Shown here piece after piece: positions 1 through 16,545 of a stretch of 64,000 nt of DNA. The position numbers and the translations under genes are program-made. This DNA is from Rhodospirillum sp. (GTDB taxonomy: Bacteria > Pseudomonadota > Alphaproteobacteria > Dongiales > Dongiaceae): contig PNKY01000003.1 of the NCBI GenBank assembly GCA_013822765.1, positions 453,039 to 517,038 of the forward strand. Direction: 5' to 3'. The notes under the pieces are model-generated. The model had not been told where the DNA came from. It worked only from the letters and a program-made list of their open reading frames with translations, and ran no database searches. Numbering within the stretch: the stretch's first letter is position 1; each line of letters begins with the position of its first letter.

Positions 1-1
1 C

Positions 2-451
2 GCGCGAGAGCTCGCACGGCGCCTGCGGGCGACGTATTTGCGGGTCGATACGGTTGAGCAAGCCCTCCGCTCGTGTGGAACGCTGGAGACCGTGGTGGCT
101 GAAGGGTACGAGGCCATCTACCGGCTGGCGGAAGACAACCTGAACCTGGGCCTGACGGTGATCGCCGACTCGGTGAACCCGCTCGAGATCACGCGCGAAG
201 CCTGGGCGGAGGTCGCGCGCGAGGCGAATGTCCGGCTCATCAATGTTGAGATCACATGCTCCGATGAAATGGAACATCGTCGCCGCGCTGAGACGCGTTC
301 ATCCGATATTCCCGATCTCGTTCTTCCCACCTGGGACAAGATCCAGAACCGCGAATATCACCCATGGACACAGCCGCGTATCGTGATCGACACGGCCGGA
401 CGCAGCGTCAGCGCTTGCGTCGATGAGCTAATTTCACAGCTAGCATCGTGA
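2..451 (+). CDS. P-loop kinase-like protein, 5' end cut by window
   Basis: The reading frame is open from the first bases of the window, so the N-terminus lies outside it. The visible part begins with ARELARRLRATYLRVDT, which resembles the stretch just after the Walker A loop in small AAA-type predicted kinases (the 'LARRLGATYLRIDTIEQAL' type). It continues with a region resembling the nucleotide-kinase core (GLTVIADSVNPLEITREAW) and a C-terminal VIDTAGRS segment. The P-loop itself cannot be seen. Substrate is unknown; relatives are annotated as predicted kinases or adenylyl-sulfate-kinase-like. It converges on lpdA, with a short hairpin in the 66-base gap. The family call is moderately sure, the function is not. 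Confidence 0.55.
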   Translation, partial: ARELARRLRATYLRVDTVEQALRSCGTLETVVAEGYEAIYRLAEDNLNLGLTVIADSVNPLEITREAWAEVAREANVRLINVEITCSDEMEHRRRAETRSSDIPDLVLPTWDKIQNREYHPWTQPRIVIDTAGRSVSACVDELISQLAS

Positions 452-468
452 GCGCTCAGTACACCTCC

Positions 469-493
469 CATCATGCCAAGCACGGGCATGATG
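469..493. repeat. 9-bp hairpin between convergent genes
   Basis: CATCATGCC (469-477) and GGCATGATG (485-493) form a perfect inverted repeat with a 7-base loop. There is no adjoining T tract, so an intrinsic terminator is not clear. The arm resembles the left half of the palindromic element at 39462-39563, so this may be a solo half-copy of that family. Confidence 0.5.
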
Positions 494-517
494 AAGGGAG
501 AGTGTGCTACGTGCCGC

Positions 518-1924
<1,407 letters not shown>

Positions 1925-1939
1925 GTCCGATCCTCTTGT

Positions 1940-2637
1940 TCAACGGCGCCGGAGCAGCACGGTCGCGCGTTCCTTCTTGGCGCCGTAGGCCGTCATCGCG
2001 TTAAAAGCGGCCCGCGGCACGGCATAGTCGCGCATGGTCCGGCGCGTGTTGCCGAGATTGGTGGAGACCCACGGGTCGTTGACCGTGACGGTCTCGTCGT
2101 CGATGCCGGTCACCACCACCCAATGGGCGGTCGGATCCTTGTGGATGTAGTCCATGCTGACCAGCACGATCGGCACCGCGCCCTGCGCGATGTCCTGCTG
2201 CATCTGATCGATCGAGCGCGCGCCGATGCGATAGGGAATCTTGAGCCGCTTCATCTCGGCGACATCGGCCTGCTGCAGCAGGCTCATCACCTTGGCGCGG
2301 TCCTTGGTCTTGGGTCGCCAACCGAGCAGCGTGCCCTTGTGATTGACCCAGACCTCGACCTTGAAGCCGCGGCGATGGGCGGCCAGCGCAAGGCCGGTCG
2401 CGCCGCAGCCGCCATGGCCGTCGCTGCCCATGAAGATGGTGTTGGCCTCGCGCCACAGCTGCAGCTCGTGGGTGCGCGAAAAGTCGGACTTGGGATCGAG
2501 CGACTTCATCGCCATCAGCAGCGAGGACGGCCCACAGGTGAAGTCGGTCGTCTGGTTGTAGTAGGGAACGGTGCCACGTCGACCCGATTTGGGCGCCGCC
2601 TTGCGAGCGGCACTTTTCGCCTGCAGCTTCGCCACGA

Positions 2638-2641
<4 letters not shown>
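1940..2641 (-). CDS. C39-like cysteine peptidase inside the suc operon
   Basis: A papain-fold C39-like protein of 233 residues if it starts at the GTG at 2641, which overlaps the sucB stop as GTGA and so suggests translational coupling; a longer form from 2677 would intrude 40 bases into sucB. The probable catalytic Cys36 sits in [12 protein letters not shown], His173 in AHWVVVTG and Asp189 in VNDP, the expected Cys-His-Asp order. The N-terminus is short and basic with no signal peptide or membrane segment, so a cytoplasmic protein is likely. It lies between sucB and lpdA, two subunits of one complex. The substrate is unknown; a role in processing or quality control of the complex is only suggested by position. 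Confidence 0.75.
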
Positions 2642-3891
<1,250 letters not shown>

Positions 3892-3901
3892 TTAAGCTCT
3901 C

Positions 3902-6808
<2,907 letters not shown>

Positions 6809-6925
6809 GCGTCGCTCGCTTCAAGGACCGCGATCGGGCGACGGCCCATCATTCAGCTGTTGCTCGAACCGGGTCGGCCCGCGCCCGATCGCCGCGAACC
6901 ATGACCCGATCCCGTTACAATCCCC

Positions 6926-7801
6926 CTATCGCCCCATCGCCTTCAGCATAGCGGAGCCGAGGCTGGCGGGCGATTCCGCCACGTTGATGCCGGCGGACTT
7001 CATGGCTTCGATCTTGTCCCCGGCGCCGCCCTTGCCGCCCGAGATGATCGCGCCGGCATGACCCATGCGGCGGCCCGGAGGCGCGGTGACACCGGCGATG
7101 AAGCCGACCACCGGCTTCTTGCGCTTCTCGCGCTTCAAGAACGCGGCCGCGTCTTCCTCGGCCGTGCCGCCGATTTCGCCGATCATGACAATCCCCTGGG
7201 TCTCATCGTCCCCCAGGAACATTGCCAAACAATCAACGAAATTGGTGCCGTTGACCGGGTCGCCGCCGATGCCGATGCAGGTTGTCTGGCCGAGGCCGGC
7301 GGCGGTGGTCTGGGCCACTGCTTCATAGGTAAGCGTGCCGGAACGGGAAACAATACCGATCTTGCCGCGCTTGTGGATGTGGCCCGGCATGATGCCGATC
7401 TTGCACTCGCCCGGCGTGATGACGCCCGGGCAGTTCGGCCCGACCAGGCGGGTGTGGGATCCGGCAAGCGCCCGCTTCACCTTGACCATGTCGAGGACCG
7501 GAATCCCTTCGGTGATGCAGACCGCGAGCTCGAGACCGGCATCGACCGCCTCGACGATCGCGTCGGCCGCGAACGGCGGCGGCACATAGATGACGCTGGC
7601 GGTGGCGCCGGTTTTGGCGACCGCTTCGGCGACGGTGTCGAACACCGGCAGGTCGAGATGGGTGGTGCCGCCTTTGCCGGGCGTGACGCCACCCACCATC
7701 TTGGTGCCGTAGGCGATCGCCTGCTCGGAATGGAAGGTGCCTTGCGAGCCTGTGAAGCCCTGGCAGATGACCTTGGTGTCCTTGTTGACCAGCACTGCCA
7801 T
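6926..7801 (-). CDS. sucD: Succinate-CoA ligase, alpha subunit
   Basis: Alpha subunit of succinyl-CoA synthetase, which makes ATP or GTP from succinyl-CoA. The 291 residues begin with a CoA-binding Rossmann domain ([18 protein letters not shown]). The phosphorylated histidine is His248 in [10 protein letters not shown], followed by a glycine-rich loop. The gene starts 3 bases after sucC, consistent with coupled translation of the two subunits. Length and motifs are standard. Confidence 0.98.
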   Translation of the reverse strand: MAVLVNKDTKVICQGFTGSQGTFHSEQAIAYGTKMVGGVTPGKGGTTHLDLPVFDTVAEAVAKTGATASVIYVPPPFAADAIVEAVDAGLELAVCITEGIPVLDMVKVKRALAGSHTRLVGPNCPGVITPGECKIGIMPGHIHKRGKIGIVSRSGTLTYEAVAQTTAAGLGQTTCIGIGGDPVNGTNFVDCLAMFLGDDETQGIVMIGEIGGTAEEDAAAFLKREKRKKPVVGFIAGVTAPPGRRMGHAGAIISGGKGGAGDKIEAMKSAGINVAESPASLGSAMLKAMGR

Positions 7802-7804
7802 GGC

Positions 7805-8971
7805 TCAGGCCTCCTTCACCGCTTTGACAATCTTTTCGGCGGCGTCCGCCAGATTGTCGGCGCTGAGGATCGGCAGGCCGGACTGCGCCAGTATCTTCTT
7901 GCCCAGCTCCACGTTGGTGCCTTCGAGACGGACCACCAGCGGCACGTGGAGGCTGACCTCCTTCGCCGCCGCGACCACGCCCTCGGCGATCACGTCGCAG
8001 CGCATGATGCCGCCGAAGATGTTCACCAGGATCCCTTCGACATTGGCGTCGGAGAGGATGATCTTGAACGCGGTGGTGACGCGCTCCTTGGTGGCGCCGC
8101 CGCCGACATCGAGGAAGTTGGCCGGCGTGCCGCCATAGAGCTTGATGATGTCCATGGTCGCCATGGCAAGGCCGGCGCCGTTCACCATGCAGCCGATGTT
8201 GCCGTCGAGCTTGATGTAGTTGAGGTTGTGCTTGCCGGCTTCCAGCTCCGCCGGGTCCTCCTCGTCCTCGTCGCGCATCTCCTCCACGTCCTTGTGGCGG
8301 TAGAGCGCGTTGTCATCGAAGTTCATCTTGGCGTCGAGGGCGATGACGTCGCCGGCGCCGGTAACGACCAGTGGATTGATCTCCACGATCGAGCAGTCGA
8401 GCTCGAGGAAGGCCTTGTACATGGCGGTGATGAACTTGGTGCAGGAGCCGACCTGGTTGCCTTCGAGGTCGAGGCCGAACGCGATCTTGCGCGCATGGAA
8501 CGGCTGGATGCCGGTGGCCGGATCGACCGCCACCTTGATGATCTTCTCCGGATGCTCGGCGGCAACCTTCTCGATCTCCACGCCGCCTTCGGTCGAGGCC
8601 ATGATGGTGATGCGCGAGGTGGCGCGGTCGACCAGCATGCCGAGATAGAGCTCGCGCCGGATGTCGCAGCCGCTCTCCACATAGATGCGCTTCACCAGCT
8701 TGCCCTTGGGGCCGGTCTGGTGAGTGACGAGGGTCATGCCGATCATGCGCTTGGCGTTCTCGCGCACCTCGTCCAGCGACTTCGCGACTTTGACTCCGCC
8801 ACCCTTGCCCCGGCCGCCGGCGTGGATCTGCGCCTTTACGACCCAGATGTTGCCGCCCAGCTTCTTGGCCGCCTCGACCGCCTCGTCGGCGGTGTAGGCA
8901 ACCTGACCCGAAAGGACTCCGACGCCGAATTTGGCGAGCAGTCCCTTCGCCTGATACTCGTGGATGTTCAT
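7805..8971 (-). CDS. sucC: Succinate-CoA ligase, beta subunit (ADP-forming type)
   Basis: ATP-grasp beta subunit of succinyl-CoA synthetase, 388 residues. The start [16 protein letters not shown] is characteristic, the nucleotide loop region is [12 protein letters not shown], and the C-terminal CoA-ligase domain holds the [11 protein letters not shown] motif. It is the first of the sucCDAB run. A 276-base leader separates it from the lysine-rich mini-gene after mdh and contains a candidate promoter, so sucC may be expressed both from the mdh transcript and on its own. Confidence 0.98.
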   Translation of the reverse strand: MNIHEYQAKGLLAKFGVGVLSGQVAYTADEAVEAAKKLGGNIWVVKAQIHAGGRGKGGGVKVAKSLDEVRENAKRMIGMTLVTHQTGPKGKLVKRIYVESGCDIRRELYLGMLVDRATSRITIMASTEGGVEIEKVAAEHPEKIIKVAVDPATGIQPFHARKIAFGLDLEGNQVGSCTKFITAMYKAFLELDCSIVEINPLVVTGAGDVIALDAKMNFDDNALYRHKDVEEMRDEDEEDPAELEAGKHNLNYIKLDGNIGCMVNGAGLAMATMDIIKLYGGTPANFLDVGGGATKERVTTAFKIILSDANVEGILVNIFGGIMRCDVIAEGVVAAAKEVSLHVPLVVRLEGTNVELGKKILAQSGLPILSADNLADAAEKIVKAVKEA

Positions 8972-9126
8972 GTCCGGGCCTCAGTTAAGGCGACGCAAAG
9001 CGCGGCGCAGTGATGCAGGCTGCATCCGCCGGAACCCGGACCCCTGGCCTTCGAGCGAGGCCGATCTCAGTGTGAGGAAAGCGGGCGACAGCGGCAGTCC
9101 TGGAAATGCTGTGGTGCAGCAATCCG

Positions 9127-9154
9127 AATTTACCCATCTCTGCGGCCGGTTCAA
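9127..9154 (-). promoter_or_regulatory. Candidate sucC promoter
   Basis: Reading the minus strand, TTGAAC and TAAATT are separated by 16 bases, about 155 bases upstream of sucC. The rest of the 8972-9247 gap shows only a short inverted repeat, GATGCA-ggc-TGCATC, at 9012-9026 between this site and sucC, which might be an operator. Both are consensus matches only. Confidence 0.35.
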
Positions 9155-9247
9155 GCCGATTATGGCCCCTACCGACCTTTGGAGGCAGGCGGTGTGCGGA
9201 CTGCCGCCGTCGCTAGCCGATTGCTAGAAAGCGAATCGGGAAGGCTA

Positions 9248-10314
<1,067 letters not shown>

Positions 10315-10400
10315 TCAGGACCTAGACCCCGGTTTACGCATCGCCGCCGTTTCCTTCGGCAGCACAGATTGCCCCATTGCGCCCGATACAAGGTGTTGTG

Positions 10401-10429
10401 TTAATACTATCATTTAACCCCAAGAGCAA
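10401..10429 (-). promoter_or_regulatory. Candidate mdh promoter
   Basis: On the minus strand TTGCTC and TATTAA are 17 bases apart, about 90 bases upstream of mdh, in a locally AT-rich stretch between zapE and mdh. Consensus match only. Confidence 0.35.
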
Positions 10430-10463
10430 GCGTTAACGACATTCCTCATTTTGCGTCACGCAC

Positions 10464-11648
10464 TCACGTCAAATGCGGTCCAGTGAGGTAGTCGACCGAT
10501 TGCATCTCATTCAAGCGCGAGACCGTGCGCCCAAAGTCAAAAGAGCCATCCCCCGATGGATAGAGCCGCTCCGGCGGAGCAGCTGCGGCGATCACCACGT
10601 TGACGCGATGCTCGTAGAGCGCATCGATGAGCGTGACGAAGCGCCGCGCAACGTCACGCTGATCCGGCGACAAGGTTGGCACGCAATCGATTAACACAGT
10701 GTTGAAATGCGTCGCGATTGCGAGATAGTCGGCAGCGCCGAGCGGCCGTTCGCACAGCTCGTCGAAGTCGAACCACGCGACACCCACGGCTTGGCGCGGC
10801 ACATCGAGACGACGCTCCTGCACGATCAGATGATCGGCGCGCGGTGCAGCGCCGCCGGTCAGGCGCGCGAAGCTGTCCGTCATATGGCGCGCGGCCAAGT
10901 CGCCGAGCGGATGGAAATAGGTCCGCATGTCCTTGATGCGCTGCAGGCGGTAGTCGCGCGCGGCATCCAATTCCAGAATGTCGAGCTTGTCCTTGATGAG
11001 GGCGATGAACGGCAGGAACCGATCGCGCTGAAGGCCGCCCTGATAGAGGTCATCCGGCTCCCAGTTCGAGGTCGCGACCACCACCACGCCGCGATCGAAC
11101 AGCGCCTCGAACAGGCGGCCGAGGATCATAGCGTCGGCGATGTTGGAGACATGGAACTCGTCGAAGCAGAGCAGGGTCGCTTCGCCCGCGATCTTGTCCG
11201 CCAGGGCGGCGATCACGTCGTCCTTGCCGTCCTTGTCCTGGCGCCAGCGATGCAGGGTCTCCTGCACCTCCAGCATGAAGGCGTGGAAATGGACCCGGCG
11301 CTTGCGCTCGATCGGCGCGGTCGCGAAGAACAGATCCATCAGCATCGACTTGCCGCGGCCGACCGGACCGAAGATGTAGAGCCCCTGCGGCGCTTCCGCT
11401 TCGCGCCGGCGCGCGAGGCCGAGGCGCTCGCGCCAGCCACCGGCCTGTTCGCTCGGTTGATAATTCTTCAGCGCCTTCCACAGCGACTGCAGTTTTTCGG
11501 CGGCCAGCTCCTGCGCAGCATCGTGCGCCAACGCGCCCGTACTCTGGAGAGCACGATAGCGCGACAGGGGTCCGTCTTCGAGGGATGAAGAGACCAGCGC
11601 GTCTGACACAGCGAAAGCGGCGACTCGGTCAATATGCATGTTGCGCAT
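10464..11648 (-). CDS. zapE: AFG1/ZapE-type ATPase
   Basis: A 394-residue AAA-type ATPase of the LACE1/AFG1 family, called ZapE in Escherichia coli where it associates with the Z-ring; mitochondrial members help remove respiratory-chain subunits. Walker A is FGPVGRGKSM (93-102) and Walker B is LLCFDEFHV. The sensor region VVVATSNWEP and the family-typical RDYR segment follow. An internal ATG four codons in is an alternative start. It is upstream of mdh on the same strand, a common neighbourhood in alphaproteobacteria. The family assignment is strong; the physiological role here is inferred. Confidence 0.93.
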   Translation of the reverse strand: MRNMHIDRVAAFAVSDALVSSSLEDGPLSRYRALQSTGALAHDAAQELAAEKLQSLWKALKNYQPSEQAGGWRERLGLARRREAEAPQGLYIFGPVGRGKSMLMDLFFATAPIERKRRVHFHAFMLEVQETLHRWRQDKDGKDDVIAALADKIAGEATLLCFDEFHVSNIADAMILGRLFEALFDRGVVVVATSNWEPDDLYQGGLQRDRFLPFIALIKDKLDILELDAARDYRLQRIKDMRTYFHPLGDLAARHMTDSFARLTGGAAPRADHLIVQERRLDVPRQAVGVAWFDFDELCERPLGAADYLAIATHFNTVLIDCVPTLSPDQRDVARRFVTLIDALYEHRVNVVIAAAAPPERLYPSGDGSFDFGRTVSRLNEMQSVDYLTGPHLT

Positions 11649-11766
11649 ATCACATCACATTTTGCGTCACTTGACTATATGGAAGTGATTCGCGCCCGTG
11701 CGATCCGTTCCCTTTTCGCCACGCGACTGAGTCATCGCTGCAACAGATGAGCGCGAGCGCGCGCAG

Positions 11767-11801
11767 AAAAAGAGCCGCACCGATCGCGACCGGTGCGGCT
11801 C
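11767..11801 (-). terminator. Intrinsic terminator after the lipoprotein gene
   Basis: An 11-bp GC-rich stem (11772-11782 with 11791-11801) and an 8-base loop, followed on the minus strand by five T residues (11771-11767). It ends transcription of the lipoprotein gene, and possibly of the sdh operon, before zapE. Confidence 0.85.
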
Positions 11802-11841
11802 GATGAGCGTCCGCAATGTGATGGCGGTCACATCCGCGAGA

Positions 11842-13380
11842 TCACATCGGCTGGCCGTTGACCGTCATCTGGCCCGCCTCGTTGACCTCGATCTTGAACT
11901 TGTCGACTGGCTTGCCGTCGGCGCCTTGCTCGCGCGCCGAATAGACTTGCAGCATCTGGATCGATTGCATCGCCTGCTGCGCGTCGTAGTCCTCGGGCGT
12001 CTTCTGCGCCAGCGCCAGCAGGTCGTCGACGCCGCGGATGGCGACGTTGAGGCCGCCGACGATGCCGAACGCGGCCTGTGGCTGCACGTCGAACGCACCG
12101 TCGGCCTTGATCTCCACCAGCTGCGAGAGCAGCTGAGACGGCGCAATCTCGACCTTGGCGCCAGAGCTCTGGAACACCGCCTGGAGCGCCACAACCATGG
12201 CCATCGCATTAGCCTGCGCCATCGCCGGATCGCTCGATGCCATCCCAGGCAGGTTGTCGGTCAGCACCTTCACCATGTCCTTGCTCGGGATGTTGCTGAC
12301 CTTGATGCTAAGGTTGCCGCTCTTGGGCAGCGATGCCTGGGTGACGGGGCTCGCGACCTCGGGGCTGTTCACCATCAGGTCCTGGTGCGCGATGTCGAAG
12401 TCGAGGGTCGCCTTCTCCTGGTTGATGCCGTCGATGACGGTCCCGATAGTCAGGCCGCCCATGGCGAAGGGCTCCTCCCCCGCCTCGGTGAACTTGAGGT
12501 CCTTGAACGCGATCTTGAAATCGCCACCCTTGATCGACGCCGCCATGGTGTTGATCGCGTCGGCCAGCGCCTTCTGCTCCTCGGGTGTGAGCGAGGCAGG
12601 CTGTGCGGAACCGGATTGCCCGGTGGCGGCCTGCTCCAGGAAGGCCGCCTGCTTCAGGACCAGCTCCTGGTATGTGAGCGCGGCGGCCTGGTACTCCGCC
12701 AGCTTCCACGAATCGTATTTTGCGTCGATCTGAGTTTCGGCGACGGTGAAGATGCCGCCCGCACTCTCCATCGCCGTGAGCCCGGCCAGGATGGCCTTGA
12801 CTGTGGCATCGGCGACCCCGCCGCCTTTGTCCGCCACATTGACCGTGAATTTGGCGTTGGCGAGCCCGACTTCGGCGCCCTGGTCGTCGGTCGCGATGAT
12901 ATCGGCGAACTCGGCGTCCACCTGCTGGAACGTTGTCAGCGCCTTGGAATAGACGCCGCTGAACGACTTGGTCGTGACGACGAGCTTGCCCTTTTCCGTC
13001 CCGTCCGGCGCCTTGAACGGCATGCTCTGCGGCACGGTCAGCTTGGAAACCGAGTAGGAGGTCTCGTCCTTCGGCTTGGCGAGATAGCTGACGGTGCCGA
13101 CCTCGAGATAGCCTTCCGGCGACGGCTGGACCTTCAGGCCTTCGATGGAGACGAGATAGGCATCGTCATCCTGCGGCGTGACGTTGACGGCGCTGTGGCT
13201 GAGGACCTGTTGGCCCGCGGGACCCCCCGCCTTCTTCAGCTGCTCCTCGACGCCGGCCTTGAGTTCCGCGGCGACCTTTTCCCGATCGGGTCCCTTCTCG
13301 CAGGCGGTCAGCGCGAGCAGAGCGACGAAGCCCAGCCCCAGAATCGAACGGCCGAGCCCGGCCCCCCTATAGCGTGTCAT
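11842..13380 (-). CDS. Large periplasmic lipoprotein of unknown function
   Basis: A 512-residue predicted lipoprotein. From the ATG at 13380 it reads a basic n-region (MTRYRGAGLGR), a hydrophobic stretch and the lipobox LLALTAC, so Cys27 should be lipidated. A GAGAG Shine-Dalgarno-like run lies 9 bases upstream; in-frame ATGs at 13389 and 13398 are alternatives. The remainder has no membrane segment, alternates charged and small residues, and appears to contain repeated beta-rich units, loosely like DUF945/YdgA proteins, but I cannot confirm that family. It follows sdhB by 122 bases on the same strand and is closed by a strong terminator. The link to succinate dehydrogenase is positional only. 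Confidence 0.8.
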   Translation of the reverse strand: MTRYRGAGLGRSILGLGFVALLALTACEKGPDREKVAAELKAGVEEQLKKAGGPAGQQVLSHSAVNVTPQDDDAYLVSIEGLKVQPSPEGYLEVGTVSYLAKPKDETSYSVSKLTVPQSMPFKAPDGTEKGKLVVTTKSFSGVYSKALTTFQQVDAEFADIIATDDQGAEVGLANAKFTVNVADKGGGVADATVKAILAGLTAMESAGGIFTVAETQIDAKYDSWKLAEYQAAALTYQELVLKQAAFLEQAATGQSGSAQPASLTPEEQKALADAINTMAASIKGGDFKIAFKDLKFTEAGEEPFAMGGLTIGTVIDGINQEKATLDFDIAHQDLMVNSPEVASPVTQASLPKSGNLSIKVSNIPSKDMVKVLTDNLPGMASSDPAMAQANAMAMVVALQAVFQSSGAKVEIAPSQLLSQLVEIKADGAFDVQPQAAFGIVGGLNVAIRGVDDLLALAQKTPEDYDAQQAMQSIQMLQVYSAREQGADGKPVDKFKIEVNEAGQMTVNGQPM

Positions 13381-13502
13381 AGCGCGCATCTCTCTCATGT
13401 TGGAACGTCCACCGACGGATGGGCGGCACCTTATCCATGGCAATCTGAATTGCCAGTTAAACTTGTCGTCATTGTGACGGGGAGCACGGCGATGCAGGTG
13501 CG

Positions 13503-14279
13503 TCAGCGCCGCTCGATCATCAGCTTCTTGATCTCGCCGATCGCCTTCGCCGGGTTCAATCCCTTGGGGCAGGTCTTGGTGCAGTTCATGATGGTGTGGC
13601 AGCGATAGAGCCGGAACGGGTCTTCCAGGTTGTCGAGCCGGTCGCCGGTCGCCTCGTCGCGCGAATCCGCGATCCAGCGGTAGGCTTGCAACAGCACGGC
13701 GGGGCCGAGATAGCGGTCGCCGTTCCACCAGTAGCTCGGGCACGAGGTGGAGCAGCAGAAGCAGAGGATGCACTCCCACAGGCCGTCGAGCCTGGCGCGC
13801 TCCTCCGGCGACTGCGGGCGTTCGCGCGCCGGCGCGGCGGTGTCCGCCTTCAACCACGGCTCGATCGAGGTATATTGCGCGAAGATGGTATTGAGGTCCG
13901 GCACCAGGTCCTTCACCACCGCCAAATGCGGCAGGGGGTAGACCTTCACGTCGCCCTTCACGTCTGCGATGTATTTGGTGCAGGCAAGGGTGTTGGTGCC
14001 GTCGATGTTCATCGCGCAGGACCCGCACACGCCTTCGCGGCAGGAGCGGCGGAAGGTCAGGGTCGAATCGATCTCGTTCTTGATCTTGATCAAGGCGTCC
14101 AGGATCATCGGCCCACAGGCGTCGAGATCGACCTCGTAGCTGTCGATGGTGGGATTGCCGCCCTTGTCCGGGTCCCAGCGATAGATCTTGAAGGTGCGCG
14201 TGCGCTTGGCGCCGGCCGGCGCGGGGAACTTCTTCCCTGCGACCGGGCGATCCTTCGCGGCGAGCATCAGTTCAGCCAT
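13503..14279 (-). CDS. sdhB: Succinate dehydrogenase iron-sulfur subunit
   Basis: The iron-sulfur subunit of complex II, 258 residues from the ATG at 14279. Upstream in-frame sequence overlaps sdhA and is not conserved in character, so it was left out. The [2Fe-2S] ligands are in [12 protein letters not shown], the [4Fe-4S] ligands in [12 protein letters not shown] and the [3Fe-4S] site with its companion cysteines in [12 protein letters not shown]. Electrons pass from the SdhA flavin through these clusters to quinone. The gene starts 7 bases after the sdhA stop. Confidence 0.97.
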   Translation of the reverse strand: MAELMLAAKDRPVAGKKFPAPAGAKRTRTFKIYRWDPDKGGNPTIDSYEVDLDACGPMILDALIKIKNEIDSTLTFRRSCREGVCGSCAMNIDGTNTLACTKYIADVKGDVKVYPLPHLAVVKDLVPDLNTIFAQYTSIEPWLKADTAAPARERPQSPEERARLDGLWECILCFCCSTSCPSYWWNGDRYLGPAVLLQAYRWIADSRDEATGDRLDNLEDPFRLYRCHTIMNCTKTCPKGLNPAKAIGEIKKLMIERR

Positions 14280-14286
14280 GCCAACC

Positions 14287-16125
14287 TCAATACACCCGCG
14301 CCTTCGGCGGGAAGCTTTGCACGTCGTTGGTGAGCGGCTGCAGGTGGACGGGGCGGTAGTCGATCTTGACCTTGCCGCTCTCGTCCGCCCAGGCAACCGA
14401 GTGCTTCATCCATTTCTGATCGTCGCGCTCCGCGAAATCCTCGCGGGCATGGGCGCCGCGGCTCTCCTGGCGGTTGCGCGCGGATTCGATCGTGACCGAC
14501 GCCTGGTACAGCAGGTTATCGAGTTCCAGCGTCTCCACCAGGTCGCTGTTCCAGATCATCGAGCGGTCCTCGACCTTGATCTGGTCGCGCTTGGCCCAGA
14601 TCCGGCGCAGATGGTCGCAGCCTTCCTGCAGGATCTCGCCGGTGCGGAACACCGCGCAGTTGGACTGCATCACCTTCTGCATCTCGAGGCGCAGGGCGGC
14701 GGTCGGGATCTCGCCCTTGGCATGGCGCGCCTTGTCCAGGCGGCTGACGGCGTAGTCGCCGGCGCCCTTGGGCAGGGAGCGCGCCGATTCTTCCGGGTTC
14801 AGGATCTCCGCGCAGCGCAGGGCGGCGGCGCGGCCGAACACCACGAGGTCGAGCAGCGAGTTGGAGCCGAGGCGGTTGGCGCCGTGGACCGAGACGCAGG
14901 CTGCTTCGCCGATCGCCATCAGGCCCTGCACCACCGAATCCGGGTTGCCGTTCTTCAGGGTGACGACCTCGGCCCGGTAGTTGGTCGGCACGCCGCCCAT
15001 ATTGTAGTGGCAGGTCGGCAGCACCGGGATCGGCTCGCGCGTCACGTCGACGCCGGCGAAGATGCGCGCTGTTTCGGCGATGCCGGGCAGGCGCTCGTGG
15101 ATCACCTTCGGGTCGAGATGTTCGATGTGCAGGTGGATGTGGTCCTTGAGCGGACCGACGCCGCGGCCCTCGCGGATCTCCATGGTCATGGACCGGCTGA
15201 CCACGTCGCGCGAGGCAAGGTCCTTGGCCGACGGGGCATAGCGCTCCATGAAGCGCTCGCCGGCGCTGTTGGTCAGATACCCGCCCTCGCCGCGCACGCC
15301 TTCGGTGATCAGGCAGCCGGCGCCGTAGATGCCGCTGGGGTGGAACTGGATGAACTCCATGTCCTGCAGCGGCAGGCCGGCGCGCAGCGCCATGGCGTTG
15401 CCGTCGCCGGTGCAGGTGTGGGCCGAGGTGCAGGAGAAATACGCCCGGCCATAGCCGCCGGTCGCCAGCACCACCATCTTGGCGTTGAAGCGGTGCATGG
15501 TGCCGTCATCGAGGTTCCAGGCCACCACGCCGACGCAGTTGCCCTCGTCGTCCATGATGAGGTCGACGGCGAAATACTCGACGAAGAACTGCGCCTGGTG
15601 CTTCAGCGCCTGCTGATAGAGCGTGTGCAGGATGGCATGGCCGGTGCGGTCGGCGGCGGCGCAGGTGCGCTGGGCGATGCCCTTGCCGAAGTGGGTGGTC
15701 ATGCCGCCGAACGGGCGCTGGTAGATCTTGCCCGCCTCGGTGCGGCTGAAGGGCACGCCGTAATGCTCGAGTTCGATGATCGCGGGGACGGCTTCGCGCA
15801 CCATGTATTCGATCGCGTCCTGGTCGCCGAGCCAGTCGGAGCCCTTGACGGTGTCGTACATGTGCCAGCGCCAGTCGTCCTCGCCCATGTTGCCGAGCGA
15901 TGCGGAGATGCCGCCCTGCGCCGCGACGGTGTGGGAGCGGGTCGGATAGACCTTGGAGATGCAGGCGGTCTTCAGCCCCTTCTCCGCCATGCCGAAGGTG
16001 GCGCGCAGCCCCGCGCCGCCGGCGCCGACCACCACCACGTCATAGACATGGTCGGTGAACGGATAAGCCTGGCCGTTGATCTTGGGCGCGGCGACGGAGG
16101 TGTCGTGGACGTTCTCTTCGGGCAT
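14287..16125 (-). CDS. sdhA: Succinate dehydrogenase flavoprotein subunit
   Basis: The catalytic subunit of complex II, 612 residues, oxidising succinate to fumarate. The FAD-binding [11 protein letters not shown] follows a short leader (about residues 32-42). His65 in [11 protein letters not shown] is the expected site of covalent FAD attachment. The catalytic region with HPSGIYG and the RGEGGYL segment is present, as are the C-terminal helical domain and the closing [10 protein letters not shown] motif. It is third in the sdhC-sdhD-sdhA-sdhB operon, 21 bases after sdhD. Confidence 0.98.
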   Translation of the reverse strand: MPEENVHDTSVAAPKINGQAYPFTDHVYDVVVVGAGGAGLRATFGMAEKGLKTACISKVYPTRSHTVAAQGGISASLGNMGEDDWRWHMYDTVKGSDWLGDQDAIEYMVREAVPAIIELEHYGVPFSRTEAGKIYQRPFGGMTTHFGKGIAQRTCAAADRTGHAILHTLYQQALKHQAQFFVEYFAVDLIMDDEGNCVGVVAWNLDDGTMHRFNAKMVVLATGGYGRAYFSCTSAHTCTGDGNAMALRAGLPLQDMEFIQFHPSGIYGAGCLITEGVRGEGGYLTNSAGERFMERYAPSAKDLASRDVVSRSMTMEIREGRGVGPLKDHIHLHIEHLDPKVIHERLPGIAETARIFAGVDVTREPIPVLPTCHYNMGGVPTNYRAEVVTLKNGNPDSVVQGLMAIGEAACVSVHGANRLGSNSLLDLVVFGRAAALRCAEILNPEESARSLPKGAGDYAVSRLDKARHAKGEIPTAALRLEMQKVMQSNCAVFRTGEILQEGCDHLRRIWAKRDQIKVEDRSMIWNSDLVETLELDNLLYQASVTIESARNRQESRGAHAREDFAERDDQKWMKHSVAWADESGKVKIDYRPVHLQPLTNDVQSFPPKARVY

Positions 16126-16146
16126 GGTGTTTTCTTTTCCCGGTGC

Positions 16147-16545
16147 TCAGCCGCCGTAGATCGTGATCATCAGCATCGCGATGATGCCCGCCGCGACCAG
16201 CGCGATGCCGGCGAACTGGATCAGCAGCAGCAGCGTGATCTTCGCCGCATGGGAATGGATGTAATCCTCGATCACCACCTGCAGGCCCAGCACTGCATGA
16301 TAGACCAGGGCAATGAGGAACAGGCTCATCAGGCCCAAGGTTATGGGCGAGCCAAGCCATTGGATCGCCGTGGCGTGATCGACGTCGATCAGGAACACGA
16401 TGCAGGCGACGAACCAGAGCGACAGCGGGATCAGCGCGAGCGCGGTGACCCGCTGCATCCACCAATGCTGCACGCCTTCCTTGGCGGAGCCGAGGCCGCG
16501 CACCCGGCCGAGATCGCTGCGCAGGCTGCCCTTGGCGCTCGCCAT
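16147..16545 (-). CDS. sdhD: Succinate dehydrogenase membrane anchor
   Basis: A 132-residue membrane anchor of complex II. The ATG at 16545 shares one base with the sdhC stop (TGATG). Three hydrophobic helices are visible after a polar N-terminus (SAKEGVQHWWMQRVTA), a segment typical of SdhD. The family's haem-ligand region corresponds to YHAVLGLQVVIEDYIH in the second to third helix. A longer upstream reading frame overlaps sdhC and is not used. Confidence 0.93.
   Translation of the reverse strand: MASAKGSLRSDLGRVRGLGSAKEGVQHWWMQRVTALALIPLSLWFVACIVFLIDVDHATAIQWLGSPITLGLMSLFLIALVYHAVLGLQVVIEDYIHSHAAKITLLLLIQFAGIALVAAGIIAMLMITIYGG

Noticed and set aside
7058..9013. A 651-codon plus-strand frame opposite sucD and sucC
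   Set aside because: Same reasoning: it mirrors the codon pattern of genuine genes on the other strand.
9012..9026. Short palindrome GATGCA-ggc-TGCATC upstream of sucC as a regulator site
   Set aside because: Six-base arms alone are too weak to call an operator; it is mentioned only within the promoter entry.
13439..13454. GGCAAT-ctga-ATTGCC between sdhB and the lipoprotein as a terminator
   Set aside because: Short stem with no T tract on either strand; possibly chance.
13381..14028. N-terminal extension of the lipoprotein frame across sdhB
   Set aside because: The upstream part overlaps sdhB coding sequence and the lipoprotein signal peptide begins cleanly at 13380.
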